Source of the DNA: Bradyrhizobium sp. MOS003
Lineage (GTDB): Bacteria > Pseudomonadota > Alphaproteobacteria > Rhizobiales > Xanthobacteraceae
Assembly (NCBI RefSeq): GCF_003020125.1
Contig: NZ_PYFW01000002.1
Span: 186,001-250,000 of the forward strand
Reading direction: 5' to 3'
DNA: 64,000 nt
Part shown: one piece after another, positions 45,280-54,510 of the stretch
Position numbering within the stretch: the stretch's first letter is position 1
Layout of the letters: every line of letters starts with the position of its first letter
Notes under the pieces: model-generated
What the model saw: the letters and a program-made list of their open reading frames with translations, nothing else
Database searches by the model: none
What the model was told of the DNA's origin: nothing
Translations under genes and position numbers: made by a program

Positions 45280-46668
45280 ATGAGCACGATCGACACCGGC
45301 CTGACGCTGCTCCGAAGCGCCGCCGGCCGCGTCTCCGCCGCCAACGGCTGGATGGGCAACGCGTTCAAGGGCTGGATGCCGACCGGCCTCTACGCCCGCG
45401 CGCTCCTCATCATGATCGTGCCGATGGTGGTGCTGCAATCGGTCGTCGCCTTCGTGTTCATGGAGCGACACTGGAACACGGTGACGCGCCGCCTGTCGGC
45501 CGCGGTGGTGCAGGACATCGCGGCGCTGATCGACGTCTACAAAGGCTATCCGCAGGACAAGGACCGCGACCAGATCCGCCGCATCGCCCAGCAGCGCCTC
45601 GGCCTCGTCGTCGACTTCCTGCCCCCCGGCGACATGCCGCCGCCGGGACCAAAGCCGTTCTTCTCACTGCTCGACCAGACGCTGTCGGTGCAACTCGGCC
45701 GCCAGATCGGACGCTCGTTCTGGATCGACACGGTCGGCCGCTCCAACCTCGTCGAGATCCGCATCCAGCTCGACGATGCCGTGATGCGCGTGTTCGCGCA
45801 GCGCAGCGCCGCCTACGCCTCCAACTCGGAAATATTCCTGTTCTGGATGGTCGGAACGTCGTCGATCCTGCTGATCGTCGCCGTGCTGTTCCTGCGCAAC
45901 CAGATCAAGCCGATCCTGCGCCTTGCGGACGCCGCCGAAAGCTTCGGCAAGGGCCGCGAGGCGCCGAACTTCAGACCGCGCGGCGCGCGCGAGGTGCGGC
46001 GGGCGTCGGTTGCCTTCCTCGAGATGAAATCGCGCATCGAGCGCACCATGGAGCAGCGCACCGCGATGCTCGCCGGCGTCAGCCACGATCTGCGCACCAT
46101 CCTGACCCGCTTCAAGCTCGAGCTGGCGCTGATCGGCGACAGCCCCGAACTCGACGGCATGCGCAAGGACGTCGACGAGATGTCGATGATGCTGGAGGAT
46201 TACCTCGCCTTCGCTCGCGGTGATTCCGGCGAGCAGTCGCAGCCGACCGACATGGCGCAGGCGCTCGAGGAGCTGCGCGGCGACGCCGAGCGCCACGGCC
46301 ATGCCGCGACCGTTGCGTTCAATGGACTGCCGGTGGTGACGGTGAAGCCGGCTTCATTCAAGCGCTGCCTCGCCAACCTCGTCACCAACGCGGCGCGCTA
46401 CGGCAAGAACATTGCCATCACCGGCCAGCGCGATCACCGTTATTTGACCGTGACGGTCGACGACGACGGGCCTGGCATTCCCACCCATTTGCGCGAAGAA
46501 GTCTTCAAGCCGTTTCTGCGGCTGGACAACGCCCGCAACCAGGACGAAGGCGGCACCGGCCTCGGCCTGGCCATCGCCCGCGACATCGCCCGCTCGCATG
46601 GCGGCGACATCACGCTGGGCGACAGCCCGATGGGGGGATTGCGGGCGAGCGTGAGGATCCCGGTGTAG
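45280..46668 (+). CDS. EnvZ-like sensor histidine kinase
   Basis: A 462-residue membrane kinase. TM1 about 41-61 and TM2 about 186-205 flank a periplasmic domain; HAMP follows (206-258). The H-box reads GVSHDLRTILTRFKLEL with H269; the usual HDLRTPL has Pro replaced by Ile274. N-box LVTNAARYG, G1 DDDGPGI and G2 GGTGLGLAIARDIA are intact. It phosphorylates the response regulator encoded upstream, an inference from gene order. EnvZ relatives sense osmolarity or envelope state. Confidence 0.9.
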   Translation: MSTIDTGLTLLRSAAGRVSAANGWMGNAFKGWMPTGLYARALLIMIVPMVVLQSVVAFVFMERHWNTVTRRLSAAVVQDIAALIDVYKGYPQDKDRDQIRRIAQQRLGLVVDFLPPGDMPPPGPKPFFSLLDQTLSVQLGRQIGRSFWIDTVGRSNLVEIRIQLDDAVMRVFAQRSAAYASNSEIFLFWMVGTSSILLIVAVLFLRNQIKPILRLADAAESFGKGREAPNFRPRGAREVRRASVAFLEMKSRIERTMEQRTAMLAGVSHDLRTILTRFKLELALIGDSPELDGMRKDVDEMSMMLEDYLAFARGDSGEQSQPTDMAQALEELRGDAERHGHAATVAFNGLPVVTVKPASFKRCLANLVTNAARYGKNIAITGQRDHRYLTVTVDDDGPGIPTHLREEVFKPFLRLDNARNQDEGGTGLGLAIARDIARSHGGDITLGDSPMGGLRASVRIPV

Positions 46669-46675
46669 GTGCCGC

Positions 46676-46704
46676 AGCCCGGATGGAGCGTAGCGATCCG
46701 GGCC
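46676..46704. repeat. Short AGCCCGGATG-family palindrome
   Basis: AGCCCGGATGGAGCG pairs with CGATCCGGGC. It lies between the kinase gene and the DUF3617 gene and resembles the copy at 10275. Confidence 0.55.
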
Positions 46705-46722
46705 AAGATCCCACGATGACAC

Positions 46723-47253
46723 CTACTTCGGCAGTAGCGCCTTCAGCTTGTCCATGTCGCGCACGTTCATCTTGAAGCCGCCGGGCATCACGATGTCGCC
46801 CGGCTTCTGCTCCGGCTTGCAGGCCCCAAGCCACTTCGCTTGGAGCGTCATGGTGCTATCGCGCCCGGCAGCGCCCGCGACGCCGCCTTTCGCGTGGGAC
46901 GAGGTCTTCACGGTGTAGGCCGAATTGAAATCGCCGGTGATCTCGGCATGCGAGGTCGTGCTGACGCCGGCGACGCTGCACTCGGAATCGCTGACATAGC
47001 CGGTCGCGGTCTTCTTGATGTCCTGCTTGGAACAGATCTGCTTCGCCATCGGCGAGACGTTATTGTTCATCTCCTTGTCGACCGTCTCGTCGGTGCAGTG
47101 CTGCATGGTCATCTCGGGCATCGGCGAGCCCGTCGTGATCAGCTTCATTTCCCAAAGACCGGCCTTGCGCACCGGCAGGTCGTCGGCGCAGGCGCCGCCC
47201 GCCGACAGCACGATGCAAAGGGTCGAGCCGAGCAAAGCGAGTTTGCGCGTCAT
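46723..47253 (-). CDS. DUF3617 family exported protein
   Basis: A 176-residue secreted protein. Signal peptide about 1-23 (LALLGSTLCIVLSAGGACA). The mature region AGLWEMKLITTGSPMPEMTMQHCTDETVD and KLKALLPK is typical of DUF3617 proteins, with conserved cysteines in QHCTD, KQICSKQD and DSECSV. Such proteins are periplasmic of unknown function. Several other exported proteins follow. Confidence 0.82.
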   Translation of the reverse strand: MTRKLALLGSTLCIVLSAGGACADDLPVRKAGLWEMKLITTGSPMPEMTMQHCTDETVDKEMNNNVSPMAKQICSKQDIKKTATGYVSDSECSVAGVSTTSHAEITGDFNSAYTVKTSSHAKGGVAGAAGRDSTMTLQAKWLGACKPEQKPGDIVMPGGFKMNVRDMDKLKALLPK

Positions 47254-47295
47254 GCGAGAAGCTCCCGGCTGTGATTGCGGCGTTACGGCAACGCC

Positions 47296-47595
47296 TCAGT
47301 AGAGCGTGCGGATCGGCTGGTCGGCGGCGCCATAGGGTACCCAGCGGCAGGAGAACGAGATGTAACCGCCCTCATACGCCTGCACCGCCAGGAATTTCAC
47401 GACCTTGCCATAGCGCGCGCAGTGATCGACCGCGGCCTGCCGGGCATCGACCTGGGTGGCCATCGAATAGGCGATGATGCCGCCGGTGTCGTTGCCCTTG
47501 AAAGGCGGCACATAGTCGGCGCGCGCCGACTGGCTCGCCATCATACCCGAGACAACCAGGCTGGCGAGAAGACCCGCGGCCGCAATGATTCGCAT
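47296..47595 (-). CDS. Small exported protein, 99 residues
   Basis: A signal peptide (MRIIAAAGLLASLVVSGMMASQSARA, about 1-26) is followed by DYVPPFKGNDTGGIIAYSMATQVDARQAAVDHCARYGKVVKFLAVQAYEGGYISFSCRWVPYG, with two cysteines probably in a disulphide. ATG 47595 gives a clean n-region. It has no known family and is divergent from another small exported protein gene. Confidence 0.7.
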   Translation of the reverse strand: MRIIAAAGLLASLVVSGMMASQSARADYVPPFKGNDTGGIIAYSMATQVDARQAAVDHCARYGKVVKFLAVQAYEGGYISFSCRWVPYGAADQPIRTLY

Positions 47596-47775
47596 TCCCG
47601 TCACTCCAATTGGCTGGCGGCCAGTTTACGGTGCCGGGAGGGAAGTGAAAAGAACGGAAGCCCTGCCAACCCCGATGTTGTGGTCAACTCCTGGCGAAGT
47701 GTTGCCGCGCTGCACTTGACCTCCCCCGGCCTTCACGGCACCGTCCACCCTCAACTTCAGCTGTCCGGATTGACC

Positions 47776-48237
47776 ATGCGCGCCTCCTCCCCGAAATCGC
47801 TCCGCTATGCCGCCGTGCTCGGCCTCGTGTTCGGGGCGATGTCGCTCGGCGAGGCCCGGGCCGCCAATCCGCTGGAGCTGAATTTCTGGCTGAGCGGGCC
47901 GCGCTATGACGGCGCCGTCGCCGATTGCGACAGGGCGCTGCCGACCATCGCCACCCAGTTCTGGGAAAAAGAAAGCACGTTCTGGAATTCCTCGTTGAAG
48001 ATCACCGGCTTCTCGGCCGTTCGCGAGACCGCGTTCCGGCCCTGGCAATCCGACAACATTCCGCGCCGCTATTGCACCGCTGACGCCATGCTCAATGACG
48101 GCAAGGTACGCAAGGTGCATTACTCGCTCATCGAGGATGGCGGCTTCGCCGGCTACGGCAACGGTGTCGAATGGTGCGTGGTCGGGGTCGACCGCAACTG
48201 GGCCTACAATCCGGCCTGCCGCGCTGCCAAGCCCTGA
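47776..48237 (+). CDS. Small exported protein, 153 residues
   Basis: A signal peptide (MRASSPKSLRYAAVLGLVFGAMSLGEARA, cleaved about 29) is followed by a mature part NPLELNFWLSGPRYDGAVADCDRALPTIATQFWEKESTFWNSSLKITGFSAVRETAFRPWQ...RRYCTADAMLNDGKVRKVHYSLIEDGG...WCVVGVDRNWAYNPACRAAKP with four cysteines. It is likely disulphide-bonded and periplasmic. Family unknown. Confidence 0.75.
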   Translation: MRASSPKSLRYAAVLGLVFGAMSLGEARAANPLELNFWLSGPRYDGAVADCDRALPTIATQFWEKESTFWNSSLKITGFSAVRETAFRPWQSDNIPRRYCTADAMLNDGKVRKVHYSLIEDGGFAGYGNGVEWCVVGVDRNWAYNPACRAAKP

Positions 48238-48369
48238 TCGGAACGCCCTGATCGGAAGACCCGATTCGGGTCGCTCGAGGCACTGAATAGCGGTCGCCCG
48301 AATTTTGTTCTTGAAATGTTCCTATCGCCTGCTAGGCTTCCTTGCACAGTCTAGTTGAGGGGCGCCGCC

Positions 48370-49062
48370 ATGTTTCATTCCAGATTGCATTCGTTTTCCC
48401 GTCTCGTGATCTCCGTGACCCTGGCAGCCGGACTAGCCTTGTTCGCCGGCGGCGCAAACGCCCAGGACAAGCGGCAGAACGCGCCCGGCGAATTCGACTT
48501 CTATGTGCTGTCGCTGTCGTGGTCGCCCTCGTTCTGCGAGGAGGCGGCCGAGCGTGGCAGCCGCTCCCAGATCCAGTGCGGCGGACGGCCTTTTGCCTTC
48601 GTGGTGCATGGGCTGTGGCCGCAATACGAGAATGGCTTCCCGGAATATTGCCAGCGGCCCGCGCCGCGGCTGAACCGCAGCATCGTCTCCTCGATGCTCG
48701 ATTTGATGCCGGCGCCGGGCCTGATCTTCAACGAGTGGGACAAGCACGGCACCTGCTCCGGCCTCGCCGACCGCAGCTATTTCGAGACGATCCGCAAGGC
48801 GCGCGCTGCGATCAAGATTCCGGTCGAATATCTCGATTTGTCGCAGGCCAAGACCGTGGCGCCGGCGGAGGTCGAGGAAGCCTTCATCAGGGCCAATCCG
48901 GGGCTGAGCAATTCCGCCGTCTCGGTTACCTGCAACCGGACGCGGCTGTCCGAGGTCCGTATCTGCCTCAGCAAGGACCTGCAATTCCGCGCCTGCGACG
49001 AGAACGAACGCCGCACCTGCCGCCGCGACCAGGTGACGATGCCGCCGATCAGGGGCGGATAA
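48370..49062 (+). CDS. Secreted RNase T2
   Basis: A 230-residue T2-family ribonuclease that cleaves single-stranded RNA via a 2',3'-cyclic intermediate. A signal peptide ends near NAQ (32). CAS1 is FAFVVHGLWPQY with catalytic H80; CAS2 is FNEWDKHGTCS with E122, K125 and H126. Cysteines in CEEAAERG, IQCGG, EYCQRP, GTCSG, VTCNR, ICLS, RACDE and TCRRD fit the disulphide-rich fold. ATG 48370 is used; the upstream frame would add an untypical extension. Confidence 0.92.
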   Translation: MFHSRLHSFSRLVISVTLAAGLALFAGGANAQDKRQNAPGEFDFYVLSLSWSPSFCEEAAERGSRSQIQCGGRPFAFVVHGLWPQYENGFPEYCQRPAPRLNRSIVSSMLDLMPAPGLIFNEWDKHGTCSGLADRSYFETIRKARAAIKIPVEYLDLSQAKTVAPAEVEEAFIRANPGLSNSAVSVTCNRTRLSEVRICLSKDLQFRACDENERRTCRRDQVTMPPIRGG

Positions 49063-49157
49063 GTCGAGGCCTCCGCATCGGCAATCGGGGGCACGCGGAG
49101 CGCGAACCCGGAATGACAAGCCGTTACTTTCAGCGCGCGATGTCGTAACTCTGCGCC

Positions 49158-50018
49158 ATGAACTACCACCACGCCTTCCACGCCGGCAGCTTCGCCGATG
49201 TCATCAAGCACATCGTGCTGGCGCGCATCATCACCTATCTGCAAGACAAGCCCGGGGCGTTCCGCGTCATCGACACCCATGCCGGCGCCGGCCTCTACGA
49301 TCTCGACAGCGACGAGGCGCGCCGGGGCGGCGAATGGCTGACCGGCATCGCGCGGCTGATGCAGGCGCGCCTGTCGAACGAGAGCGCGGCGCTGGCCAAG
49401 CCCTATCTCGACATCGTCCGCGCCTTCAATCCGAAGGGTGAGCTCAAGGCCTATCCGGGCTCGCCGTTGATCGCGCGCGCCCTGCTCAGGCCGCAAGACC
49501 GCCTCGTCGCCTGCGAGATCGAGCCGAAGGCGCGGAAGGCGCTGATCGCCGTGCTGCGTCGCGACGAACAGGCCCGCGTGGTCGACCTCGACGGCTGGGT
49601 GGCGCTGCCGGCCTTCGTGCCACCGAAGGAGCGGCGCGGTGTCGTGCTGATCGATCCGCCCTTCGAGGCCAAGAACGAGTTCGAACGGCTGGGCGAAGCC
49701 TTCTCCGCAGCCTTCGCGAAATGGCCGACCGGCATCTATCTCATCTGGTATCCGGCCAAGAACCGGCGCGCTACCGACACCCTGACCCAAACCGTGGCGC
49801 GGCTCGCAGCTGCAGCAAAACCGCCGGGAAATTGTCTGCGTCTCGAGTTCAGCGTCGCGCCCCAGCTCGATGGCGGGGCTCTCGCCTCCACCGGGCTCCT
49901 GATCGTCAATCCGCCCTACACCCTGCAGGGCGAACTCAAGACGATCCTGCCCGAGCTGGAAATGCCGCTCGGCCAGGGCGGCGCTGCCAGATTCCGATTG
50001 GAGACACCGAGACCGTAA
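49158..50018 (+). CDS. rlmJ: 23S rRNA (adenine-2030-N6) methyltransferase RlmJ
   Basis: A 286-residue class I methyltransferase of the RlmJ/YhiR family. It begins MNYHHAFHAGSFADVIKHIVLARII, the RlmJ signature, and has the SAM-binding DTHAGAG and the catalytic DPPF (about 166) for N6-adenine. It modifies A2030 of 23S rRNA. It follows the RNase T2 gene by 95 bases. Confidence 0.93.
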   Translation: MNYHHAFHAGSFADVIKHIVLARIITYLQDKPGAFRVIDTHAGAGLYDLDSDEARRGGEWLTGIARLMQARLSNESAALAKPYLDIVRAFNPKGELKAYPGSPLIARALLRPQDRLVACEIEPKARKALIAVLRRDEQARVVDLDGWVALPAFVPPKERRGVVLIDPPFEAKNEFERLGEAFSAAFAKWPTGIYLIWYPAKNRRATDTLTQTVARLAAAAKPPGNCLRLEFSVAPQLDGGALASTGLLIVNPPYTLQGELKTILPELEMPLGQGGAARFRLETPRP

Positions 50019-50272
50019 CACTCCGGCATTCTTGGGAAAAATATGCAGGAGCGGTGGTCAATCTGCAGAGAACCGTATTATGCTGTTTCCGTGACCGGCT
50101 TTACGTTCCGCTTCCGCGAATGGTTGCGGCGGAGTGAAGGCCTAAGAAAGATCCGGCCGGACCGCCAGCGGTCCGCCCAAGGATGGCCAGCTCTCCCGGG
50201 CTTCGTAGCGCCCGGTCATGTCGTGACGTGAGTCTGCGTCGCGACGGAGGAGCAATGAGGGGGAGTTTCCCG

Positions 50273-50488
50273 ATGGCCATGACGGGAACGGTCAAGTTTT
50301 TCAACGGCGAACGCGGCTACGGTTTCATCAAGCCTGACGACGGCGGCCGCGACGTCTTCGTGCATATTACCGCTGTGGAGCGGGCCGGACTGAAGGACCT
50401 TGCGGAAGGACAGCGCATTACTTTCGAAGTCGAACCGGACAAGAAGGGCAAGGGACCGAAGGCGGTCAATTTAGTGATCCTGTCCTAG
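50273..50488 (+). CDS. Cold-shock family RNA-binding protein
   Basis: A 71-residue CSD protein: GTVKFFNGERGYGFIKPDDGGRDVFVHITAVERAGL shows RNP1 (GYGFI) and RNP2 (VFVHI). It binds single-stranded RNA or DNA as an RNA chaperone. The start is ATG 50273 or, with a strong GGAGG, ATG 50255. A 254-base spacer upstream could contain a long cold-responsive leader. Which of the csp paralogues it is cannot be told. Confidence 0.92.
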   Translation: MAMTGTVKFFNGERGYGFIKPDDGGRDVFVHITAVERAGLKDLAEGQRITFEVEPDKKGKGPKAVNLVILS

Positions 50489-50541
50489 CGGGCCTGACGC
50501 ACGACATTCGGTGCATTACTCGGCGCAATAAATATCTGGCG

Positions 50542-50572
50542 AAAAAAAAATCCCGGCCGCGAGCGGCCGGGA
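50542..50572 (-). terminator. Rho-independent terminator of the porin-like gene
   Basis: Minus strand: TCCCGGCC-GCTCGC-GGCCGGGA then a nine-base T run. It sits 32 bases after the stop at 50604. It ends the Omp31-like transcript. Confidence 0.85.
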
Positions 50573-50603
50573 GGTTGTCGTGCGGTATCTTCTTCTTCAG
50601 CTA

Positions 50604-51227
50604 TCAGAAGTGATAGTTCACGCCTGCGCGCACAACGCTGGCGCTATAGCCGTTTGACACGCCTGTAATTGCGAACTGGCTCGACGACAGATCGATGTAG
50701 AGATATTCGAGCTTCGCGCTCCAGTTCGGAGCGAAGCCAACCTCTGCGCCGGCACCGATGGTCCAGCCGGCGGTGGTGTGCGACTCCGTCCAGCCGAACG
50801 TCTGTGCGCGCAGCTCTCCGAAAGCCAGGCCCGCGGTGCCGTAGAACATGATGTTGCTGAAGGCATAGCCGGCGCGACCGCGCAGGGTGCCGAACCAGGG
50901 ATTGGAGAACTTCCACGGCGCAAAGGTGTCATCGGCACCGGCGGCCTGGATATCGCCCTCGACGCCGAACACCCATGGGCCGTTCTGGAAATTGTAGCCG
51001 GCCTGCACGCCGCCGACGAAACCGGCGGGCTTTGCGGGATTGTTGCTCACCGAGCCCCACTCATAACCGAGATTGGCGCCGAGATACGGGCCCGCCCAGC
51101 TATAGGCATTGAGCGGCTGGTTGACGGTATAGGGCGCGCGCTGACCGTAATTCATGTCGGCGGCCTCTGCCGAAGCTGTCCAGCCGGCCGCAACCAACGC
51201 GGCTGCGCCCACAACGAACCTCTTCAT
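50604..51227 (-). CDS. Omp31-like outer-membrane beta-barrel
   Basis: A 207-residue outer-membrane protein of the Omp25/31 group. Signal peptide about 1-22 (ASAEA). Then strands such as WAGPYLGANLGYEWGSV, GFVGGVQAGYNFQNGPWVFGVEGDIQAA, FSNIMFYGTAGLAFGELRAQTF, GWTIGAGAEVGFAPNWSAKLEYLYIDLSSS and a C-terminal YHF. The terminal Phe and alternating pattern fit an eight-stranded barrel. ATG 51227. A CtrA-like site lies upstream at 51343. Confidence 0.9.
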   Translation of the reverse strand: MKRFVVGAAALVAAGWTASAEAADMNYGQRAPYTVNQPLNAYSWAGPYLGANLGYEWGSVSNNPAKPAGFVGGVQAGYNFQNGPWVFGVEGDIQAAGADDTFAPWKFSNPWFGTLRGRAGYAFSNIMFYGTAGLAFGELRAQTFGWTESHTTAGWTIGAGAEVGFAPNWSAKLEYLYIDLSSSQFAITGVSNGYSASVVRAGVNYHF

Positions 51228-51342
51228 CACACACTCCCAACGCAACTGTCGCAACCGGTGCGAAGCCTGACGCCGCCGCGAGGCAAACTGCATGGTTACG
51301 GAACCACGACCTTTTCGCGTAAGATTTATCGAGAGTTTTAAG

Positions 51343-51357
51343 TTAAAGGGCTGTTAA
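51343..51357. promoter_or_regulatory. CtrA-like box, TTAA-N7-TTAA
   Basis: TTAA-AGGGCTG-TTAA matches the full CtrA consensus. It is located between the divergent Omp31-like gene (start 51227) and uvrC (start 51477). Other TTAA sites stand close by (51338, 51373 areas). Confidence 0.45.
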
Positions 51358-51476
51358 GCCGGGTTACCGCGCTGTTAACAGGCTTAAGCAAGCGTTACCG
51401 GGAACTGCGCCGCCATCCTGTGCGCGCCGCGTTGCCGGAACTTCAAATCGGCCCCCCCAGCACTTAAATTCGCACC

Positions 51477-53543
51477 ATGGTTCACGATTCCACCGACAAC
51501 CCGGACGACCGCGCGCGCAAAGCCGTGCGTGGCACCGCACCGGACGTCCCGGCCGAGACGCCGCCCGACCTCGATCCCGCCACCAGCGGCGGCGACGACG
51601 AGGACGACGCGCGGCTGCCCGACATCCTCGAAGAGAGCGGCGCCGTCGGCGAAGGCACGCTGGCGACCGGCCACGAGGCGATCGAGCGCGCCGTCCGGCT
51701 CGCCCCCACCTCGCCCGGCGTCTATCGCATGCTCAATGCGAATGCCGACGTGCTCTATGTCGGCAAGGCCAAGAACGTCAAAAAACGCCTGTCCAATTAT
51801 GCGCGCCAGAATGCGCCGCAGCCCGCCCGCATCCTGCGCATGATCGCGGCCACGGTGACCGTGGAGATCGTCTCGACCAACACCGAGACCGAGGCGCTGC
51901 TGCTGGAAGCCAACCTCATCAAGCAGTTGCGGCCGCGCTTCAACGTGCAGCTGCGTGACGACAAGTCGTTTCCCTATATCCTGATCACCGGCGACCATTG
52001 GGCGCCGCAGATCCTGAAACACCGCGGCGCGCAGAGCCGGCCCGGGCGCTATTTCGGTCCGTTCGCCTCCGCCGGCGCCGTCAACCGCACCATCACGGCG
52101 CTGCAGCGCGCCTTCCTGATCCGCTCCTGCACCGATTCCTTCTTCGAGAGCCGCACCAGGCCCTGCCTGCTCTACCAGATCCGCCGCTGCGCCGGCCCCT
52201 GCACCCGCGAGATCGACTTTCCCGGCTACACGACCCTGGTGCGCGAGGCGAGCGACTTCCTGTCCGGCAAGAGCCATGCGGTGAAGCAGGAACTCGCCGG
52301 CGAGATGGAGAAGGCCTCCGGTGAGCTCGAGTTCGAGCGCGCCGCGCTCTACCGCGATCGCCTCGCCGCTTTGTCGGCGATCCAGTCGCAGCAGGGCATC
52401 AATCCGCGCACGGTCGAGGAAGCCGACGTGTTCGCCATCCACCAGGAGGGCGGCTTCTCCTGCGTGGAGGTGTTCTTCTTCCGCACCGGCCAGAACTGGG
52501 GCAACCGCGCCTATTTTCCGCGCGCGGAAAAGACGTTCACCCCGGAAGAGGTGCTCGGCTCCTTCCTCGCTCAGTTCTACGACGACAAGCCGCCGCCCAG
52601 GAACATCCTGCTCTCGCACGAGATCGAGGAGAGCGAACTGCTCGCCAATGCGCTCTCGCTCAAGGCCGGCCACAAGATCGAGGTCACCACGCCCAAGCGT
52701 GGTGAGAAGAAGGAACTCGTCACCCATGCGCTGACCAATGCGCGCGAGGCGCTCGGCCGCAAGCTCGCGGATACCGCCACGCAAAGCCGCCTGCTCGACG
52801 CCATCGCGACGACGCTGGGCCTGCCGCATTCGCCCAAGCGCATCGAGGTCTACGACAACAGCCACATCCAGGGCACCAATGCGGTCGGTGCCATGATCGT
52901 CGCCGGCCCCGATGGTTTCGTGAAAAACCAGTACCGCAAGTTCAACATCAAGTCGGAAGGGATCACGCCGGGCGACGACTTCGCCATGATGCGCGAGGTG
53001 CTGGAGCGGCGCTTCAAGCGCCTGATCAACCCGCCCGAGGAGGGCGCGGCCAAGGAAAACATCAAGGCGAAGGACGATGATTTCCCGCAATGGCCCGACC
53101 TCGTCATCATCGATGGCGGCCGCGGCCAGCTCAATGCCGTCCGCGAGATCTTCGCAAATCTCGGCCTGACCCAGGTGTCGCTGATGTCGGTTGCCAAGGG
53201 GCCGGACCGGGATGCCGGCCGCGAAACCCTGTTCATGCCCGAACGCGAGGCCATCAAGCTGGAGCCGCGCGACCCCGTGCTCTATTTCATCCAGCGGCTG
53301 CGGGACGAGGCCCACCGTTTCGTCATCGGCTCGCACCGCAAGCTGCGCAAGAAGGACATCCGCGAGGCTGGCTTGCAGGAGATCCCGGGCATCGGCCCGT
53401 CCCGCAAACGTGCCTTGCTGCATCATTTCGGGACCTTGAAGGAGATCGAACGGGCTTCGATCGGCGATCTCGGCAAAGTTCCGGGAGTGAGCGCCGAGAG
53501 CGCCCGCAGGATTTTCGAGTATTTCCATCCCCAGCCGGGATGA
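51477..53543 (+). CDS. uvrC: Excinuclease ABC subunit UvrC
   Basis: A 688-residue UvrC, the nuclease that incises on both sides of a lesion in nucleotide excision repair with UvrAB. N-terminal acidic extension (1-70), then the GIY-YIG domain ([31 protein letters not shown]), UVR motif about 275-310 ([19 protein letters not shown]), UvrC homology region with the RNase H-like core ([31 protein letters not shown]) and C-terminal helix-hairpin-helix motifs ([26 protein letters not shown]). Confidence 0.97.
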   Translation: MVHDSTDNPDDRARKAVRGTAPDVPAETPPDLDPATSGGDDEDDARLPDILEESGAVGEGTLATGHEAIERAVRLAPTSPGVYRMLNANADVLYVGKAKNVKKRLSNYARQNAPQPARILRMIAATVTVEIVSTNTETEALLLEANLIKQLRPRFNVQLRDDKSFPYILITGDHWAPQILKHRGAQSRPGRYFGPFASAGAVNRTITALQRAFLIRSCTDSFFESRTRPCLLYQIRRCAGPCTREIDFPGYTTLVREASDFLSGKSHAVKQELAGEMEKASGELEFERAALYRDRLAALSAIQSQQGINPRTVEEADVFAIHQEGGFSCVEVFFFRTGQNWGNRAYFPRAEKTFTPEEVLGSFLAQFYDDKPPPRNILLSHEIEESELLANALSLKAGHKIEVTTPKRGEKKELVTHALTNAREALGRKLADTATQSRLLDAIATTLGLPHSPKRIEVYDNSHIQGTNAVGAMIVAGPDGFVKNQYRKFNIKSEGITPGDDFAMMREVLERRFKRLINPPEEGAAKENIKAKDDDFPQWPDLVIIDGGRGQLNAVREIFANLGLTQVSLMSVAKGPDRDAGRETLFMPEREAIKLEPRDPVLYFIQRLRDEAHRFVIGSHRKLRKKDIREAGLQEIPGIGPSRKRALLHHFGTLKEIERASIGDLGKVPGVSAESARRIFEYFHPQPG

Positions 53544-53640
53544 ACTAAAGGGGCTGTGGTCATATGGTCGTCGTATCCCGCCCCCCATCTTGCGGAGCGG
53601 AACGGTTGACCTTCAGGCACGAGCGGTATTGGTAGGACGG

Positions 53641-54258
53641 ATGAACATCGCCACGACACGAGGGACGACCAGCCGCGCGATGTCCCTCCCGAACCTCCTG
53701 ACCTATGGCCGGATCGCCGCGATCCCGGTCGTCGTCGGATGCATCTATGCGCAGTCGATTCTGGATCAGCCGCTCTGGCTGCGCTGGGTGGCAGTGGCCC
53801 TGTTCATCGCGGCCGCGGTCACCGATTACCTCGACGGCTATTACGCGCGGATCTGGAATCAGCAATCGGCGTTCGGCCGGATGCTCGACCCGATCGCCGA
53901 CAAGCTGCTGGTCGCCTCGTGCCTGCTGATGCTGGCCGCCGACGGCATCATCCATGGCTGGTCATTGTGGGCCGCCATCGTGATCCTGTGCCGCGAAATC
54001 CTGGTCTCCGGCCTGCGCGAATACCTCGCCGCACTCCGCGTCAGCGTGCCCGTCACCAAGCTTGCGAAGTGGAAGACAACGGTCCAGCTCGTCGCGATCG
54101 GGTTCCTGCTCGCCGGGCCTGCCGGCGATGAGGTGGTACCCGTGGTTTCGATGATGGGCCTCGTGCTGCTATGGGCCTCGGCCATCGTGACCATCTACAC
54201 CGGCTACGACTATTTCCGCGCCGGCATCCATCACCTCATCAAGGAGGACGAGGGATGA
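53641..54258 (+). CDS. pgsA: CDP-diacylglycerol--glycerol-3-phosphate 3-phosphatidyltransferase
   Basis: A 205-residue inner-membrane enzyme that makes phosphatidylglycerol phosphate. The CDP-alcohol phosphatidyltransferase motif D-G-x2-A-R-x8-G-x3-D-x3-D is visible as TDYLDGYYARIWNQQSAFGRMLDPIADK. About six helices. Start ATG 53641; the next ATG (MSLPNLLTYG) is an alternative. The stop overlaps moaD (ATGA). Confidence 0.95.
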   Translation: MNIATTRGTTSRAMSLPNLLTYGRIAAIPVVVGCIYAQSILDQPLWLRWVAVALFIAAAVTDYLDGYYARIWNQQSAFGRMLDPIADKLLVASCLLMLAADGIIHGWSLWAAIVILCREILVSGLREYLAALRVSVPVTKLAKWKTTVQLVAIGFLLAGPAGDEVVPVVSMMGLVLLWASAIVTIYTGYDYFRAGIHHLIKEDEG

Positions 54259-54506
54259 AGGTGAAATATTTCGCTTGGGTACGCGAGCGCGTCGGCAAGG
54301 CCGAGGAGACCATCGAGCCGCCGGCGAGCGTGCGCACCGTCGAGGAACTGATCGCATGGCTGTCCGGCCAAAGCGAGGCCTACGCCTACGCCTTCGAGAA
54401 GCCGAAGGTGATACGCACCGCGATCGACCACGCCCACGTAAAATCGGATGCCGCAATCGCCGGCGCCCGCGAGATCGCGTTCTTCCCGCCGATGACCGGC
54501 GGCTAG
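54255..54506 (+). CDS. moaD: Molybdopterin synthase sulfur carrier MoaD
   Basis: An 83-residue ubiquitin-like protein ending in Gly-Gly (TGG), whose thiocarboxylate supplies sulfur to molybdopterin precursor Z. MKVKYFAWVRERVGKAEETIEPP is the family start. It overlaps pgsA by four bases and is followed by moaE. Confidence 0.95.
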   Translation: MKVKYFAWVRERVGKAEETIEPPASVRTVEELIAWLSGQSEAYAYAFEKPKVIRTAIDHAHVKSDAAIAGAREIAFFPPMTGG

Positions 54507-54510
54507 GCTC

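Noticed and set aside
50043..50231. A 62-codon ORF between rlmJ and the cold-shock gene
   Set aside because: No domain, Arg/Pro-rich translation and no ribosome site; the region is more likely leader of the cold-shock gene.
51384..53588. A 734-codon open frame opposite uvrC
   Set aside because: Low-complexity antisense translation of uvrC with no motif; uvrC is certain.
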